Positions 8,867 through 17,846 of a stretch of DNA of 64,000 nt are shown one piece after another. The position numbers were made by a program, and so were the translations under genes. This DNA is from Salinirussus salinus (GTDB taxonomy: Archaea > Halobacteriota > Halobacteria > Halobacteriales > Haloarculaceae). The notes under the pieces were generated by a model. It worked only from the letters and a program-made list of their open reading frames with translations, was not told where the DNA came from and did not search any database. Position 1 is the first letter of the stretch; each line of letters begins with the position of its first letter. The stretch is taken from positions 1 to 64,000 of the forward strand of contig NZ_WOWO01000003.1 in NCBI RefSeq assembly GCF_009831455.1. Reading direction: 5' to 3'.

Positions 8867-9946
8867 CTACTCTTCGAACCGGAAGGTGCCGTCCCGCTGG
8901 ACGACCTCGCCGTCGACCTCGATGACCGAATCCTCGCTCATGTCGACGATCATGTCGACGTGAACGGCCGACTCGTTCTGGTCGTTGCCCTCGCCGACGG
9001 TCTCCTCGTAGGCCCGGCCGACCGCCATGTGGACGGTGTCGCCCATCTTCTCGTCGAACAGCATGTTGTAGGTGAACTGGTCGATGTCCCGGTTCATGCC
9101 GATGCCGAGTTCGCCCAGCCGCCGGGCGCCGTCGTCGGTGTTCAGTACCTCGGTCAGCACCTCCTCGTTTTTCCCCGCGGAGTGCTCGACGACTTCGCCG
9201 CCCTCGAAGCGCAGGAAGACGTCGGTGACCTCCCGGCCCTGGTGGTAGAGCGGCTTGTCGAACAGGACCTCCCCCTCCACGCTGTCCGGGACGGGCGCGG
9301 TGAACACCTCGCCGCCGGGCAGGTTCTTCTCGCCGTAGTCGTTCAGTGTGCGGTTGCCGGCGACAGACATGGTGACCTCAGTCGTGTCTCCCGAGGCGAT
9401 CCGGACCTCCTCGGCGGGGTCGAGGATCTCGACCATCTGTGCCTGGTGTTCGCGAACCGCGTCCCAGTCCTTGTTGACGGCGTCCCAGACGAAGTCCTCG
9501 TACCCCTCGGTGGACATCCCGGCGAGCTGAGCGTTCGCGGCGGCGGGGAACTGGGTGAGACACCAGGTCTTCGAGAGCCGCTCGTCGAGCAGCGGCTGCA
9601 GAGCCTGCTGGTAGGCGGCGTTCGTCTCGGGGTCGACGTCGCTGGTCTCGGTGACGTTCCCGTTCCCGCGGATCGCAATGTAGACGTCCATCTCCTCGTA
9701 CAGCGCCTGCAGGTGCGCGGGCGTCTCAAATTCGTCACGGTTGCGCAGGAAGGCCCGCTGGTAGCGCTCGCCGAGCCGTTCCTGGATGACGAGCGGGTTC
9801 GCTCCCCGGTCGGCGGCCAGTTCGTGCAGCGCCACGACCAGGTCCTCGGCGACCGGGTGGGCGTCGATGACGATGTCCTCTCCGGCCGAGAGGTCGATCG
9901 AGTGGTCGACTACCACCTCGGCGTGCTCGCGGATGCGCGGGTCCAT
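8867..9946 (-). CDS. aminopeptidase, M29 family
   Basis: A 359-residue metallo-aminopeptidase of the M29 (AmpS/thermophilic aminopeptidase) family, which removes N-terminal residues from peptides in the cytoplasm. It shows the family's opening (RIREHAEVVVDHSIDLSAGEDIVI), a central GNRTLNDYGEKNLPGGEVFTAPVPDSVEG block, and the metal-site segment around MGDTVHMAVG near residues 300-308 followed by HVDMIVDMSEDS. The length matches the family. A 39-residue membrane protein lies immediately upstream on the same strand. The exact peptide preference is not predictable. Confidence 0.93.
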   Translation of the reverse strand: MDPRIREHAEVVVDHSIDLSAGEDIVIDAHPVAEDLVVALHELAADRGANPLVIQERLGERYQRAFLRNRDEFETPAHLQALYEEMDVYIAIRGNGNVTETSDVDPETNAAYQQALQPLLDERLSKTWCLTQFPAAANAQLAGMSTEGYEDFVWDAVNKDWDAVREHQAQMVEILDPAEEVRIASGDTTEVTMSVAGNRTLNDYGEKNLPGGEVFTAPVPDSVEGEVLFDKPLYHQGREVTDVFLRFEGGEVVEHSAGKNEEVLTEVLNTDDGARRLGELGIGMNRDIDQFTYNMLFDEKMGDTVHMAVGRAYEETVGEGNDQNESAVHVDMIVDMSEDSVIEVDGEVVQRDGTFRFEE

Positions 9947-9976
9947 ACGGGAGCGCGGGCCGCGGCGGACAAACCA

Positions 9977-10096
9977 CTAACGCTTGCCGCGGTCGACGCC
10001 CTCGCTGAAACCCGTGACCGTTCGGCGGATGAACAGGTACAGGAAGAAGACGAACCCCAGCAGGAGCCCTACCATCCCGACGAGGACCCAATCCAT
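9977..10096 (-). CDS. 39-residue single-helix membrane microprotein
   Basis: A short reading frame opens with [20 protein letters not shown], a clean hydrophobic helix over residues 3-23, and continues with a basic cytoplasmic tail ([17 protein letters not shown]). It starts at the ATG at 10094-10096 and stops at TAG 9977-9979. It lies 30 bp upstream of the M29 aminopeptidase on the same strand, so the two may be co-transcribed. The helix-plus-positive-tail layout is typical of real bitopic microproteins. No family is recognised and its function is unknown. Confidence 0.6.
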   Translation of the reverse strand: MDWVLVGMVGLLLGFVFFLYLFIRRTVTGFSEGVDRGKR

Positions 10097-10335
10097 ACAC
10101 GCCCTCGCCGCTCGTCGGTCAAAGCCGTTTCGGCACGCAGCTTTTTGTACGGAAACGGGGCCAGGCTGCCCGTGACCTGACGGATCGCCGCGTGGCGGCC
10201 AGCGGGAGTCCGGCCGACCGCCACGCGCCGGGAGGCCGGCTGCTCGCCATCTCGATGACGCCGAACCCCCCTGACCCGAATCGGGACCGGCCGTCCGACC
10301 GTGGCGCTTTTCGCTGCCCCACCCGACCGGGCCGT

Positions 10336-11445
10336 ATGCGCATCCACGAGGGGGGTGTCGACCTCGAGGTCCCCGAACAGCCCGAGGAGGGTGCTGGCGA
10401 CGCCGTCTTCTTCAACCCCGTTCAGGAGCTGAACCGGGACCTGACCGTCGCAGCCCTCCGGGCCCACCGCGAGCGCAACTCCCGCGCCAGTAGCTACTGC
10501 GACGCCACGACCGCGACCGGCGTCCGCGGCGTCCGGGCCGCCGCCGACGGCTGGGAAGTCACCTGCTGTGACGTCGACCCTGACGCGACTGCCCTGGCTG
10601 CAGAGAATCTCGCGTTGAACGACCTCGACGGCGAGACCGTCACCAGGGACGCCAACGTCGTTCTCCACGAGCGGGCCTTCGACGTCGTGGATATCGACCC
10701 GTTCGGGACGCCCATTCCCTTCGCCGATGCCGCGTTCCGGGGAACCGGTGAGCTCCTCTGCGTCACGGCCACCGACCTCGCCCCCCTCTGTGGAGCCCAC
10801 TTCAACAGCGGTGTCAGGAGCTACAGCGCCGTCCCCAGAAACACCGAGTACCACGGCGAGATGGGCGTCCGCATACTCCTCGCTGCGCTCGCCCGGACTG
10901 CCGCCCGGTACGACGTGGCCGTCGACCCGCTGCTCACCCACGCCTCCGACCACTACGTTCGCACCTACCTCGGGCTCGACCGCGGTGCACAGGCCGCTGA
11001 CGCGGCGCTCGACCGGCTGGGCCACATCTATCACTGCCAGGAGTGTCTGTGGCGCGAGACCGAGCGTGGGCTCACCGCGGACCCCCCGGACTGCTGTGGC
11101 AACTGCGGGGCGGCGGTCCAGACGGCCGGCCCCGTCTGGCTCGGCCGAACAGTCGAGGACGACTTCCTCGACGCGACCGCGGCGGCGGTCCCCGACGAGT
11201 TCGGGACTGCCGAGGAGGCCCGCGCCCTCCTCGAGACCCTCGGCGACGAACTCGACACCCCGACCCACTACGACCAGCACCGGCTGTGCAAGCTGTGGGG
11301 ACGTCCGGCGACGGCGATGGACGACTTTCTCACCGACCTCCGGGCGGTGGGCCACGGCGCGAGCCGGACCCACTACGGCGGCACGACGTTCAAGACGACG
11401 GCGTCGGTCGGTGAGATCCGGACGGCCACCGGCGAGTCTGACTAA
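10336..11445 (+). CDS. trm1: tRNA (guanine(26)-N(2))-dimethyltransferase Trm1
   Basis: A 369-residue SAM-dependent enzyme that converts G26 of tRNAs to dimethylguanosine. [11 protein letters not shown] at residues 26-36, the DIDPFGTP catalytic motif near residue 119, and a C-terminal zinc cluster (CQEC near 235, CCGNC near 255) are all present. The ATG at 10336 was chosen because the family begins MRIHEGG...VFFNP; the upstream in-frame codons are Pro/Arg-rich. The stop overlaps the stop of a convergent membrane protein gene by 4 bp. Length and motif order are normal. Confidence 0.95.
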   Translation: MRIHEGGVDLEVPEQPEEGAGDAVFFNPVQELNRDLTVAALRAHRERNSRASSYCDATTATGVRGVRAAADGWEVTCCDVDPDATALAAENLALNDLDGETVTRDANVVLHERAFDVVDIDPFGTPIPFADAAFRGTGELLCVTATDLAPLCGAHFNSGVRSYSAVPRNTEYHGEMGVRILLAALARTAARYDVAVDPLLTHASDHYVRTYLGLDRGAQAADAALDRLGHIYHCQECLWRETERGLTADPPDCCGNCGAAVQTAGPVWLGRTVEDDFLDATAAAVPDEFGTAEEARALLETLGDELDTPTHYDQHRLCKLWGRPATAMDDFLTDLRAVGHGASRTHYGGTTFKTTASVGEIRTATGESD

Positions 11446-11831
11446 CCCGCGACGCGGGTCGCGTACCGACCGAGCCTGGCAAAGACGTGGTAGACCGGCC
11501 GCAGGAAGTAGTTGACCATCCCGGCCAGCCCGACGAGGCCGCCGATGGCCTGCAACTCGGCGGCTGTCGCACCTACCGCGAGGAGGGTTGCACCTGCGGC
11601 CGCGACCGGAGCCAGCCACACCGCTTCGCCGTAGAATCCGAGGTCGTGGCCGACCACGACCGGGAGTCCGGCGAGCCAGTCCCGAGCGGCGAACAGCCCC
11701 GCCCCGGCGCCGAGTAGAACGGCCGCGAGTGTCGCCGACCCACCGACGCCGCCCATCCCGAGCCCGACGAGCAGAGCGCTCGCGGCGACCAGCACGGCCG
11801 TCGCACGCACCGTCTCCGCCGTCCAGTCCAT
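11442..11831 (-). CDS. hypothetical four-helix membrane protein
   Basis: A 129-residue hydrophobic protein with about four predicted helices (residues about 8-25, 30-47, 63-85 and 90-110) and a short basic tail. It begins [18 protein letters not shown]. The composition (Ala/Gly/Leu-rich, few charges) is that of a genuine small membrane protein rather than an antisense shadow. It is convergent with trm1, overlapping by 4 bp at the stops, and divergent from the BrkB gene 75 bp away. I do not recognise the family and assign no function. Confidence 0.7.
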   Translation of the reverse strand: MDWTAETVRATAVLVAASALLVGLGMGGVGGSATLAAVLLGAGAGLFAARDWLAGLPVVVGHDLGFYGEAVWLAPVAAAGATLLAVGATAAELQAIGGLVGLAGMVNYFLRPVYHVFARLGRYATRVAG

Positions 11832-11906
11832 ACCACTCCTGTGACGGCCGTCATCTAATGGCTTTCGAGCGCCGGCTATTAGACCAGAAGCCCACAGGGA
11901 TCGGAT

Positions 11907-13205
11907 ATGTCCCGCTCCGCCCGGCCCGGAGTCGCTTCGACAGTTCGCTCGCTCGTCTCCGTTGCCCGAACCGAACAGCTCGGCTTCATGGCGGCCGCCA
12001 TCGCCTACTACGCCTTCGTCTCGCTGGTCCCGCTACTTCTCGTCACAGTGGCGGTCGCTTCGGCGGTTGCCGGCCCCGTATTCGCCGCCGACGTGTTGAC
12101 CATCGTCGGCGGGATCCTCTCGCCGGAGGCTATCGCCCTCCTGAGCGACTCGCTCACCGACGGGCCCGGCCGCGGCGGGGCGACCGTCGTCGGCCTCGTC
12201 GTACTGCTCTGGAGCGGACTCCGGGTGTTTCGCGGGCTCGACGTCGCCTTCGCGCGGATCTACCGGGCCGACGCCCACCGCTCGTTTCTGACGAACGTGC
12301 GCGACGCCGCCGTGGCGCTCGCCGCCATCGCGCTCGCGGTCGGTGCCGTCGTCGCGGTGACTGCGCTGCTTCCGCTCGCGGGACTCTCCCCCGGCGGCTC
12401 CCTGCGGACGCTCTGGCTGGCCGCGGCCCTGCCGGTCGTCTTTCTCCCGCTGTACTACGTCTTCCCGGACTGTCCGGTAACGGTCCGTGAGGTCGTCCCC
12501 GGAGCCGCCTTCGCCGGGGTCGGCTGGACGCTGCTGGGCTTCCTGTTCGGAGTCTACGCCGCGACCGCCGACAGTTTCCAGCTGTACGGGCTGATCGGGG
12601 GTGTGTTGCTCGCGCTGACGTGGTTCTATCTCGGCGGCCTGGTGCTGTTGAGTGGGGCCGCCCTGAACACCGTGCTCGCGGGTCGCCGCGACCGGCAACT
12701 ACAACAGGGGTCGCTACGAGACCCTACCCGAGCGCGTATGAGCGAGTCCGACGGCCCCGACGACGAGGCTGACGACACGGACGCCGATGCCGGTACAGAT
12801 ACAGCGGTCGGCGACACGGACCGGGCTGCCGACCGCGTCAGCGAGCGCGTCGACTACGAGGACATCGCACAGCTCCGGCGCGAACTCGACCGCTTCGAGT
12901 CCGAAATCGACGACCGCACGGTCCACCGCGACGAACTCGAGGCCGACCTGAAGGGGTATATCCGCCGGCGCCAGCGCCGCGGCCACGCACGCGGGTGGGG
13001 ACCGTATCTCGTCCTGCTGTACGGCACGCTCATGACTCTCGGTGCCTTCTACTTCCTGAACGGGGTCTGGGCGGTCCTCGCGATGGTCGTCATCTGGCTG
13101 TCGACGCTCGGGCTGTACACGCTGATGGTGCTCGTGGGAGTCACGTTCACCGTCGCCGGACTCCCCGGACGGCTCCGGGATACGGTTCGGGACTTCCGGG
13201 ACTGA
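11907..13205 (+). CDS. YihY/BrkB family membrane protein with a C-terminal extension
   Basis: A 432-residue protein. Residues about 1-275 are the BrkB/YihY fold (once called RNase BN) with six helices and the conserved AYYAFVSLVPLLL and LTWFYLGGLVLLSGAALN segments. An acidic linker (about 278-315), a predicted coiled region (about 318-350) and two more membrane helices (about 362-420) follow. The extension starts at an internal Met at 12738 (MSESDGPDDEADD), which could be an alternative start giving a separate product. BrkB proteins have no firmly known role; transport or envelope function has been suggested. It is monocistronic by position. Confidence 0.88.
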   Translation: MSRSARPGVASTVRSLVSVARTEQLGFMAAAIAYYAFVSLVPLLLVTVAVASAVAGPVFAADVLTIVGGILSPEAIALLSDSLTDGPGRGGATVVGLVVLLWSGLRVFRGLDVAFARIYRADAHRSFLTNVRDAAVALAAIALAVGAVVAVTALLPLAGLSPGGSLRTLWLAAALPVVFLPLYYVFPDCPVTVREVVPGAAFAGVGWTLLGFLFGVYAATADSFQLYGLIGGVLLALTWFYLGGLVLLSGAALNTVLAGRRDRQLQQGSLRDPTRARMSESDGPDDEADDTDADAGTDTAVGDTDRAADRVSERVDYEDIAQLRRELDRFESEIDDRTVHRDELEADLKGYIRRRQRRGHARGWGPYLVLLYGTLMTLGAFYFLNGVWAVLAMVVIWLSTLGLYTLMVLVGVTFTVAGLPGRLRDTVRDFRD

Positions 13206-13257
13206 CGGCCGAAAAAGACGGGAAAATGGCAAGACTGCGCGCGGAAACTGCAGCCGT

Positions 13258-14613
13258 TCAGAACTTCTCGAGGTAGCGGTCCAGCTCCCAGTCCGACACT
13301 TCGACGAGGTACTCCTGGAACTCCTGGCGCTTTGCCTCGACGAACTTCTCGGAGACGTGCGGGCCCAGCGCGTCCTGGATGACCTCGTCGCCCTCGAGTT
13401 CGTCGACGGCCTCGCCGAGGTTCGAGGGGAGCGTCTCGATGCCGTACTCCTCGCGTTTGGCCTCGTCGAACTCGTAGATGTTCTCCCGGACGGGGTCCGG
13501 ACAGTCCAGCCCGCGCTCGATGCCGTCCAGCCCGGCGTGGATCATCGCGGCGAACGCCAGATACGGGTTACAGGAGGGGTCCGGCGAGCGCAGTTCGATC
13601 CGGCTCGCGGCGGGCGTGCGCGCGGCGGGCTTGCGGACCAGCGCCGAGCGGTTGACGTCCGACCACGCGATGTAGACCGGGGCCTCGTAGCCGGGGATCA
13701 GGCGCTTGTAGCTGTTGACGGTGGGGTTGGCGACCGCCGTGATCGCGGGTGCGTGGTCGAGAATGCCCGCGAGGAACTGCTTTGCCGTCTCGCTCAGGTT
13801 GAACTCGTCGTCGTCGTCGTGGAAGGCGTTCTCGCCGTCCTCGGTAAAGAGGGAGAGGTGGGTGTGCATCCCCGAGCCGTTGATCCGCGGGATCGGCTTG
13901 GGCATGAACGTGGCGTGGAGGTCGTGCTGGGCAGCGATGGCCCGGACGACCGACCGGAACGTGGCGACGTTGTCCGCCGTGCTGAGGATGTCGTCGTACT
14001 TGAAGTCGATCTCGTGCTGGGACTGGGCGACCTCGTGGTGGCTGGCCTCGACGTCGAAGCCCATGTCTTCCAGCCCGTAGATGATGTCCCCGCGGACGTC
14101 CTGTGCGAGGTCCTTCGGCGCGAGGTCGAAGTAACCGCCCTTGTCGGAGTACTCGACGGTCGCGTTGCCGTCCTCGTCTTCCTCGAAGAGGAAGAACTCG
14201 GGCTCGGGGCCGGTGTTGACCGTGTAGCCCATCTCGTTGGCCCGGTCGACGGCGTTTTTCAGGACCCGCCGGGGGTCGCCCTCGAAGGGGGCGTCCGTCG
14301 ACGTGTCGTGGACGTCACAGATCAGCCGGGCGCTCGTGACCTCGGGGCCGTCGCGCCACGGGAGGATGGCGAACGTGTCCGGGTCCGGCTCCAGGCGCAT
14401 GTCCGACTCCTGGATGCGGACGAAGCCGTTGATCGAGGAGCCGTCGAAGTAGATCCCCTCGGTGAAGGCTTTCTCCGCCTGGTCGGACGGTACGGAGACG
14501 TTCTTGACTGTCCCGAGGATGTCGGTAAACTGCAGCCGCAGGAAGTCGACACCCTTCTCCTCGATCTCGTCGAGGACGCGCTCTGCCTCGCCAGATAGAT
14601 TTTCGCTTGTCAT
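13258..14613 (-). CDS. glnA: glutamine synthetase
   Basis: A 451-residue type I glutamine synthetase that makes glutamine from glutamate, ammonia and ATP. The N-terminal beta-grasp contains the [16 protein letters not shown] block, followed by a metal-site segment ([11 protein letters not shown]), [12 protein letters not shown], the [13 protein letters not shown] motif near residue 305, and [11 protein letters not shown]. The start at 14613 ([21 protein letters not shown]) matches the family; an upstream ATG at 14646 would add eleven odd residues. It is divergent from an Lrp-type regulator across a 125-bp AT-rich region with a dyad, which suggests nitrogen-responsive control. Confidence 0.96.
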   Translation of the reverse strand: MTSENLSGEAERVLDEIEEKGVDFLRLQFTDILGTVKNVSVPSDQAEKAFTEGIYFDGSSINGFVRIQESDMRLEPDPDTFAILPWRDGPEVTSARLICDVHDTSTDAPFEGDPRRVLKNAVDRANEMGYTVNTGPEPEFFLFEEDEDGNATVEYSDKGGYFDLAPKDLAQDVRGDIIYGLEDMGFDVEASHHEVAQSQHEIDFKYDDILSTADNVATFRSVVRAIAAQHDLHATFMPKPIPRINGSGMHTHLSLFTEDGENAFHDDDDEFNLSETAKQFLAGILDHAPAITAVANPTVNSYKRLIPGYEAPVYIAWSDVNRSALVRKPAARTPAASRIELRSPDPSCNPYLAFAAMIHAGLDGIERGLDCPDPVRENIYEFDEAKREEYGIETLPSNLGEAVDELEGDEVIQDALGPHVSEKFVEAKRQEFQEYLVEVSDWELDRYLEKF

Positions 14614-14631
14614 CTTTCGACACCTGGTAGG

Positions 14632-14644
14632 GGTGCCTGGCACC
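14632..14644. promoter_or_regulatory. candidate operator dyad in the glnA promoter
   Basis: GGTGCC-T-GGCACC is a perfect 6-bp inverted repeat between the glnA TATA-like box (CCACTAAAA, 14643-14651, read on the minus strand) and the predicted start of transcription near 14621. This position suits a repressor. The neighbouring Lrp-type regulator is the obvious candidate binder, but that is inference. Confidence 0.45.
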
Positions 14645-14738
14645 ACTAAAACCCTCCTATTTTGCTCAAATATTACCTACCTGTCCGAAAATTCGGTATT
14701 CGTAAAATTCTAATCCCCGGCCGTCGTTGGTGGGACTG

Positions 14739-15194
14739 ATGACGTACGAAAATCTGGACCGAAAGTTGGTGAATGCCCTGCTGGGCGACGGCCGGGCGAG
14801 CCTGCGAAGCCTCGCGGAAGACCTCGACGTGTCGGTCACCACCGTCTCGAATCACCTCTCGGACCTGGAGGAACAGGGGATCATCCAGGGGTACACCCCG
14901 AAGATCGACTACAACGCGCTGGACTACGACGTGACGGCGATCCTCCAGCTGAAAGTGGAGGGCAGCGCCCTGAAGGAGGTCGTCGACGACCTCCAGGAGC
15001 ACCGCCAGATGATGAGCGTCTACGAAACCACCGGCGACCACGACATCATCGCGGTCGGGAAGTTCACCGACACCGACGACATGAACGACGAGATCAAGGC
15101 GCTGTTGACCGACCCCGACATCAAGGAGTCGAACACCAGCGTCGTGCTCAACATCGCCAAGGAACACGAGCAGTTCGACCTCGACCTGGAGTGA
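14739..15194 (+). CDS. Lrp/AsnC family transcriptional regulator
   Basis: A 151-residue regulator with an N-terminal winged helix-turn-helix (residues about 3-58, [28 protein letters not shown]) and a C-terminal RAM/AsnC ligand-binding domain (about 65-145, [20 protein letters not shown]). Such proteins sense amino acids and bind as dimers or octamers. It is divergent from glnA with 125 bp between starts, an arrangement that suggests control of glutamine synthesis. Start at 14739: a TATA-like TAAAATT at 14703-14709 lies 33 bp upstream, and the family opens with [15 protein letters not shown]. Confidence 0.93.
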   Translation: MTYENLDRKLVNALLGDGRASLRSLAEDLDVSVTTVSNHLSDLEEQGIIQGYTPKIDYNALDYDVTAILQLKVEGSALKEVVDDLQEHRQMMSVYETTGDHDIIAVGKFTDTDDMNDEIKALLTDPDIKESNTSVVLNIAKEHEQFDLDLE

Positions 15195-15280
15195 CCGGCC
15201 GCCTCCCGGACCGGCCCCCGGTGTGAACCAGGACCGCCCCAGCGCGACAGATACTACCATCCCCAGCCCGTAGTACTGGC

Positions 15281-15553
15281 GTGACCCGCGAGCGAACGTA
15301 CCGGTGTCTGAACTGCCTCGAACATACTATCACCCGCGAGTTCGACGTCTCACATCTCTCGGTGACCTGTCCCAACTGTGACTCCTTCGAGCGCTTTGTC
15401 AACGACGACGTCTACCAGCGGTTCCAAGACTACGAGGAGTCCCCGCCCGAGAGTCTCGACTGGAGCCGGCTCGACCGGACGGAGAAGCTGATGGTCAGCG
15501 AGCGGGTCGTCCGCACCACCCGCACCATCGAGGACTTCGACATCGAGGAGTAG
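15281..15553 (+). CDS. small zinc-finger protein
   Basis: A 90-residue acidic protein starting at GTG 15281. Two Cys pairs, Cys9-x2-Cys12 and Cys30-x2-Cys33, form a probable zinc ribbon in the first 35 residues; the rest is charged and probably helical. The pattern YRCLNC...VTCPNCDSFERFVND resembles small haloarchaeal zinc-finger proteins of unknown role. It lies 86 bp after the Lrp-type gene on the same strand and could be read with it. A hairpin followed by six T residues at 15783-15817 may end this transcription unit. Confidence 0.75.
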   Translation: MTRERTYRCLNCLEHTITREFDVSHLSVTCPNCDSFERFVNDDVYQRFQDYEESPPESLDWSRLDRTEKLMVSERVVRTTRTIEDFDIEE

Positions 15554-15782
15554 CACCCTGCCGGAGCACAGCGCCTCACCGGGGGGCCATCCATCTACGC
15601 GCGCCGCGTCGACCACGGAGAAGTCCCCGTCGAGTGAACCGCAGTTTGAAAGGCAGCACGACTGGCCGGTCACCGAGTGAAACGCGTGAGGCGGCGGGCC
15701 AGCATCCGGCGGCCGTCAGGCCGCCCGTTCGCCGTCAGAGCGTTGCCCTGACGAGCCCTCGTTCCGTTCCCTCACGAGGACC
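15554..15782. other. non-coding stretch before palindromic repeat
   Basis: No credible reading frame is present; all frames are Arg/Ser/Pro-rich. The stretch leads into the palindromic repeat and lies between convergent genes, so it probably contains the 3' untranslated region of the small zinc-finger gene. Confidence 0.4.
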
Positions 15783-15929
15783 CGAGCGCGCGGCGGCCGC
15801 CGCGCGCTCGGTTTTTTCGCCCACGTTTTTTCGCCGAGCGGGTTGCGGGCCGACGGCCCGCAACCGCATGCCGTGGCGGCTCCGCCGCCACGCGGTGCGC
15901 GAGCGTACCCGAGGCGAAAAAAGGTGGTG
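15783..15929. repeat. palindromic intergenic repeat, copy A (probable bidirectional terminator)
   Basis: In order on the plus strand: a perfect 28-bp palindrome (15783-15810), T6-CGCCCACG-T6 (15812-15831), a 12-bp stem GGTTGCGGGCCG (15841-15865), a stem CGTGGCGG around CTCCG (15872-15892) and GGCGAAAAAAGGTGG. Copy B (23625-23772) is nearly identical from the T-tract onward. The element lies between the convergent zinc-finger and thermosome genes. Read on either strand it offers a stem and T-tract. Confidence 0.85.
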
Positions 15930-15934
15930 GCGTC

Positions 15935-17605
15935 TTACATGGCGCCGCCCATGCCGCCCATACCGCCCATGCCACCCATGCCGCCGCCGGGGCCGCCGGC
16001 GCCGGGGTCCTCGTCACCCTCGGTGGAGAGGTCGCCGGCGGAAATGATGTCGTCGATCTTGAGCACGAGGTTGGCTGCCTCCGTGGCGGAGGAGACGGCC
16101 TGGCGCTTGGCGTGGGCGGGCTCGACGATACCCGCCTCGAAGGTGTCCTCGACGTCGCCGCTGAAGACGTTCAGGCCGGCCCGGACCCGGCCGTCGTCGT
16201 GGGCCGAGCGCAGGTCGACCAGGGTGTCGATGGGGTCGAGCCCGGAGTTCTCCGCGAGCGTCCGGGGCACGACGTCGAGTGCGTCCGCGAAGGCCTCGAC
16301 GGCGAGCTGTTCGCGGCCGCTGACGCCGTCGGCGTAGTCGCGCAGCCGGGCGGCGACCTCGGTCTCGGGGGCGCCGCCGCCGGGCAGGACCGTCCCCTCG
16401 GTGATGGTGTCGGCGACGACGTCCAGCGCGTCCTGGACGCCGCGCTCGATCTCGTCGACGACGTGGTCGGTCGATCCCCGCAGGAACAGGGTGACGCCGT
16501 GGGCGTCCTCGCCGCCCTCGACGACGTAGTGGCCGGCGTTCTCGTCGCGGGTGACCGTCCCGTGGCCGAGGTCCTCGGCGGTCGCAGCGTCCAGGTCGGA
16601 GACGATGTTCGCGCCGACGACCTCACGCAGGAACTCCAGGTCGGACTTCTTGACGCGGCGCATCCCCAGGATGCCCTCCTTGGCGAGGTAGTGCTGGACC
16701 ATGTCGTCGACGCCCTTCTGGCAGATGACGACGTCGGCCCCGAGGTCGACGATCGTATCGACCAGGTCCTTGAGCTGCTGTTCCTCCTGGGCGATGAAGT
16801 CCTGGAGCTGGTCGGGGTCGGTGACGCTGACCTGGGTGTCGACGTCGGCCTCCTCGAGTTCGAGCGGCGAGTCAAGCAGGAGCACGTCGCCCTCGGCCTC
16901 GGTCGGCATGTCCTCGTGGAGGGGGTCCTTGTCGATGATGCTCCCCTCGATGAGCTCGGAGTCGCCGGCGGAGCCGCCGGTCGCGGTCTGGGTGTTCAGG
17001 TAGGCCAGGTCGACGACGTAGGAGCCGTCGTCGGCCTCGACGGTGACCGCGCGGGCGGCGTCGACGACGAGCCCGGCCAGCGTGTCCTTGTGCTGCTCGG
17101 CGCCCTTGCCGGTCATCGACGTCTCGGCGACCTTCCGGAGGACCTCCTCGTCCTCGCGGTCGACCTCGACGGCGATGTCGTCGATCTCCTCGCGGGCCTG
17201 CTCGGAGGCCATCGTGAAGCCCTTGATGACCGCCGTCGGGTGGATGTCCTGCTCCAGGAGCTCCTCGGCGCCCTTGAGGAGTTCGCCCGCGACCGAGACC
17301 GCCGTGGTCGTCCCGTCGCCGGCCTCGTCCTCCTGTGTCTCGGCGACCTCGACGATCATCTCCGCGGTGGGGTTGTCGATGTCCATCTCGTCGAGGATGG
17401 TCACCCCGTCGTTGGTGACGACGATGTCGCCGAGGGAGGTGACGAGCATCTTGTCCATCCCCTTCGGGCCGAGCGTCGACCGGACCGACTCGGCGACGGC
17501 TCGGGCCGCGGCGATGTTGTGCTCCTGTGCGCTCTCGTCTTTCATCCGCTGGGCGTCCTCGCCCAGTACGATCATCGGCTGGCCCTGCATCTGCTGCTGG
17601 CTCAT
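15935..17605 (-). CDS. thermosome subunit (group II chaperonin)
   Basis: A 556-residue ATP-driven chaperonin subunit that assembles into double rings to fold cytosolic proteins. It shows the nucleotide-binding signatures TLGPKGMDKMLV, NDGVTILDEM and EDEAGDGTTT, a LPGGGAPE segment, and the GGM-repeat tail at the C-terminus. The start at 17605 (MSQQQMQGQPMIVLGEDAQRM) fits the family; the longer upstream frame is non-coding. The box TTTATATA 28-35 bp upstream gives a near-leaderless transcript typical of heat-inducible cct genes. Repeat copy A begins 6 bp after the stop codon and provides T6 on the coding strand. Confidence 0.96.
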   Translation of the reverse strand: MSQQQMQGQPMIVLGEDAQRMKDESAQEHNIAAARAVAESVRSTLGPKGMDKMLVTSLGDIVVTNDGVTILDEMDIDNPTAEMIVEVAETQEDEAGDGTTTAVSVAGELLKGAEELLEQDIHPTAVIKGFTMASEQAREEIDDIAVEVDREDEEVLRKVAETSMTGKGAEQHKDTLAGLVVDAARAVTVEADDGSYVVDLAYLNTQTATGGSAGDSELIEGSIIDKDPLHEDMPTEAEGDVLLLDSPLELEEADVDTQVSVTDPDQLQDFIAQEEQQLKDLVDTIVDLGADVVICQKGVDDMVQHYLAKEGILGMRRVKKSDLEFLREVVGANIVSDLDAATAEDLGHGTVTRDENAGHYVVEGGEDAHGVTLFLRGSTDHVVDEIERGVQDALDVVADTITEGTVLPGGGAPETEVAARLRDYADGVSGREQLAVEAFADALDVVPRTLAENSGLDPIDTLVDLRSAHDDGRVRAGLNVFSGDVEDTFEAGIVEPAHAKRQAVSSATEAANLVLKIDDIISAGDLSTEGDEDPGAGGPGGGMGGMGGMGGMGGAM

Positions 17606-17632
17606 AATCAGGCGAAGCTTTGTCTGTGGTTC

Positions 17633-17640
17633 TATATAAA
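17633..17640 (-). promoter_or_regulatory. thermosome TATA box
   Basis: On the minus strand the sequence reads TTTATATA, centred about 30 bp before the ATG at 17605. It is a strong haloarchaeal TATA box giving a transcript with a leader of a few bases. Confidence 0.65.
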
Positions 17641-17846
17641 GGATGCGGTCAGCGGCCGTCGCCGCCACGCAGCCACTACCGCCGAACACTCCCCCGAGAC
17701 GGGGGATCTCCGGCCCGTATGCGGTTCCTCTCCGTCGGTACCGTTCCCCCGGTTTTTGTACCGCGAGCCCGCGAGGTGACGCCGCCGGCATTCCACCGCC
17801 GGACCGCTGTCGGGAGTGTTTTGTCGTGGCTACCCGAGAGAGAGGT

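Noticed and set aside
15783-15810. Replication origin from the 28-bp palindrome
   Set aside because: No orc1/cdc6 gene or origin recognition boxes are near; the palindrome belongs to the terminator-like repeat.
16112-17779. A 555-codon open frame opposite the thermosome gene
   Set aside because: It is an antisense shadow of a high-GC coding sequence; the composition is repetitive (VLVVDLD...) and no family fits.
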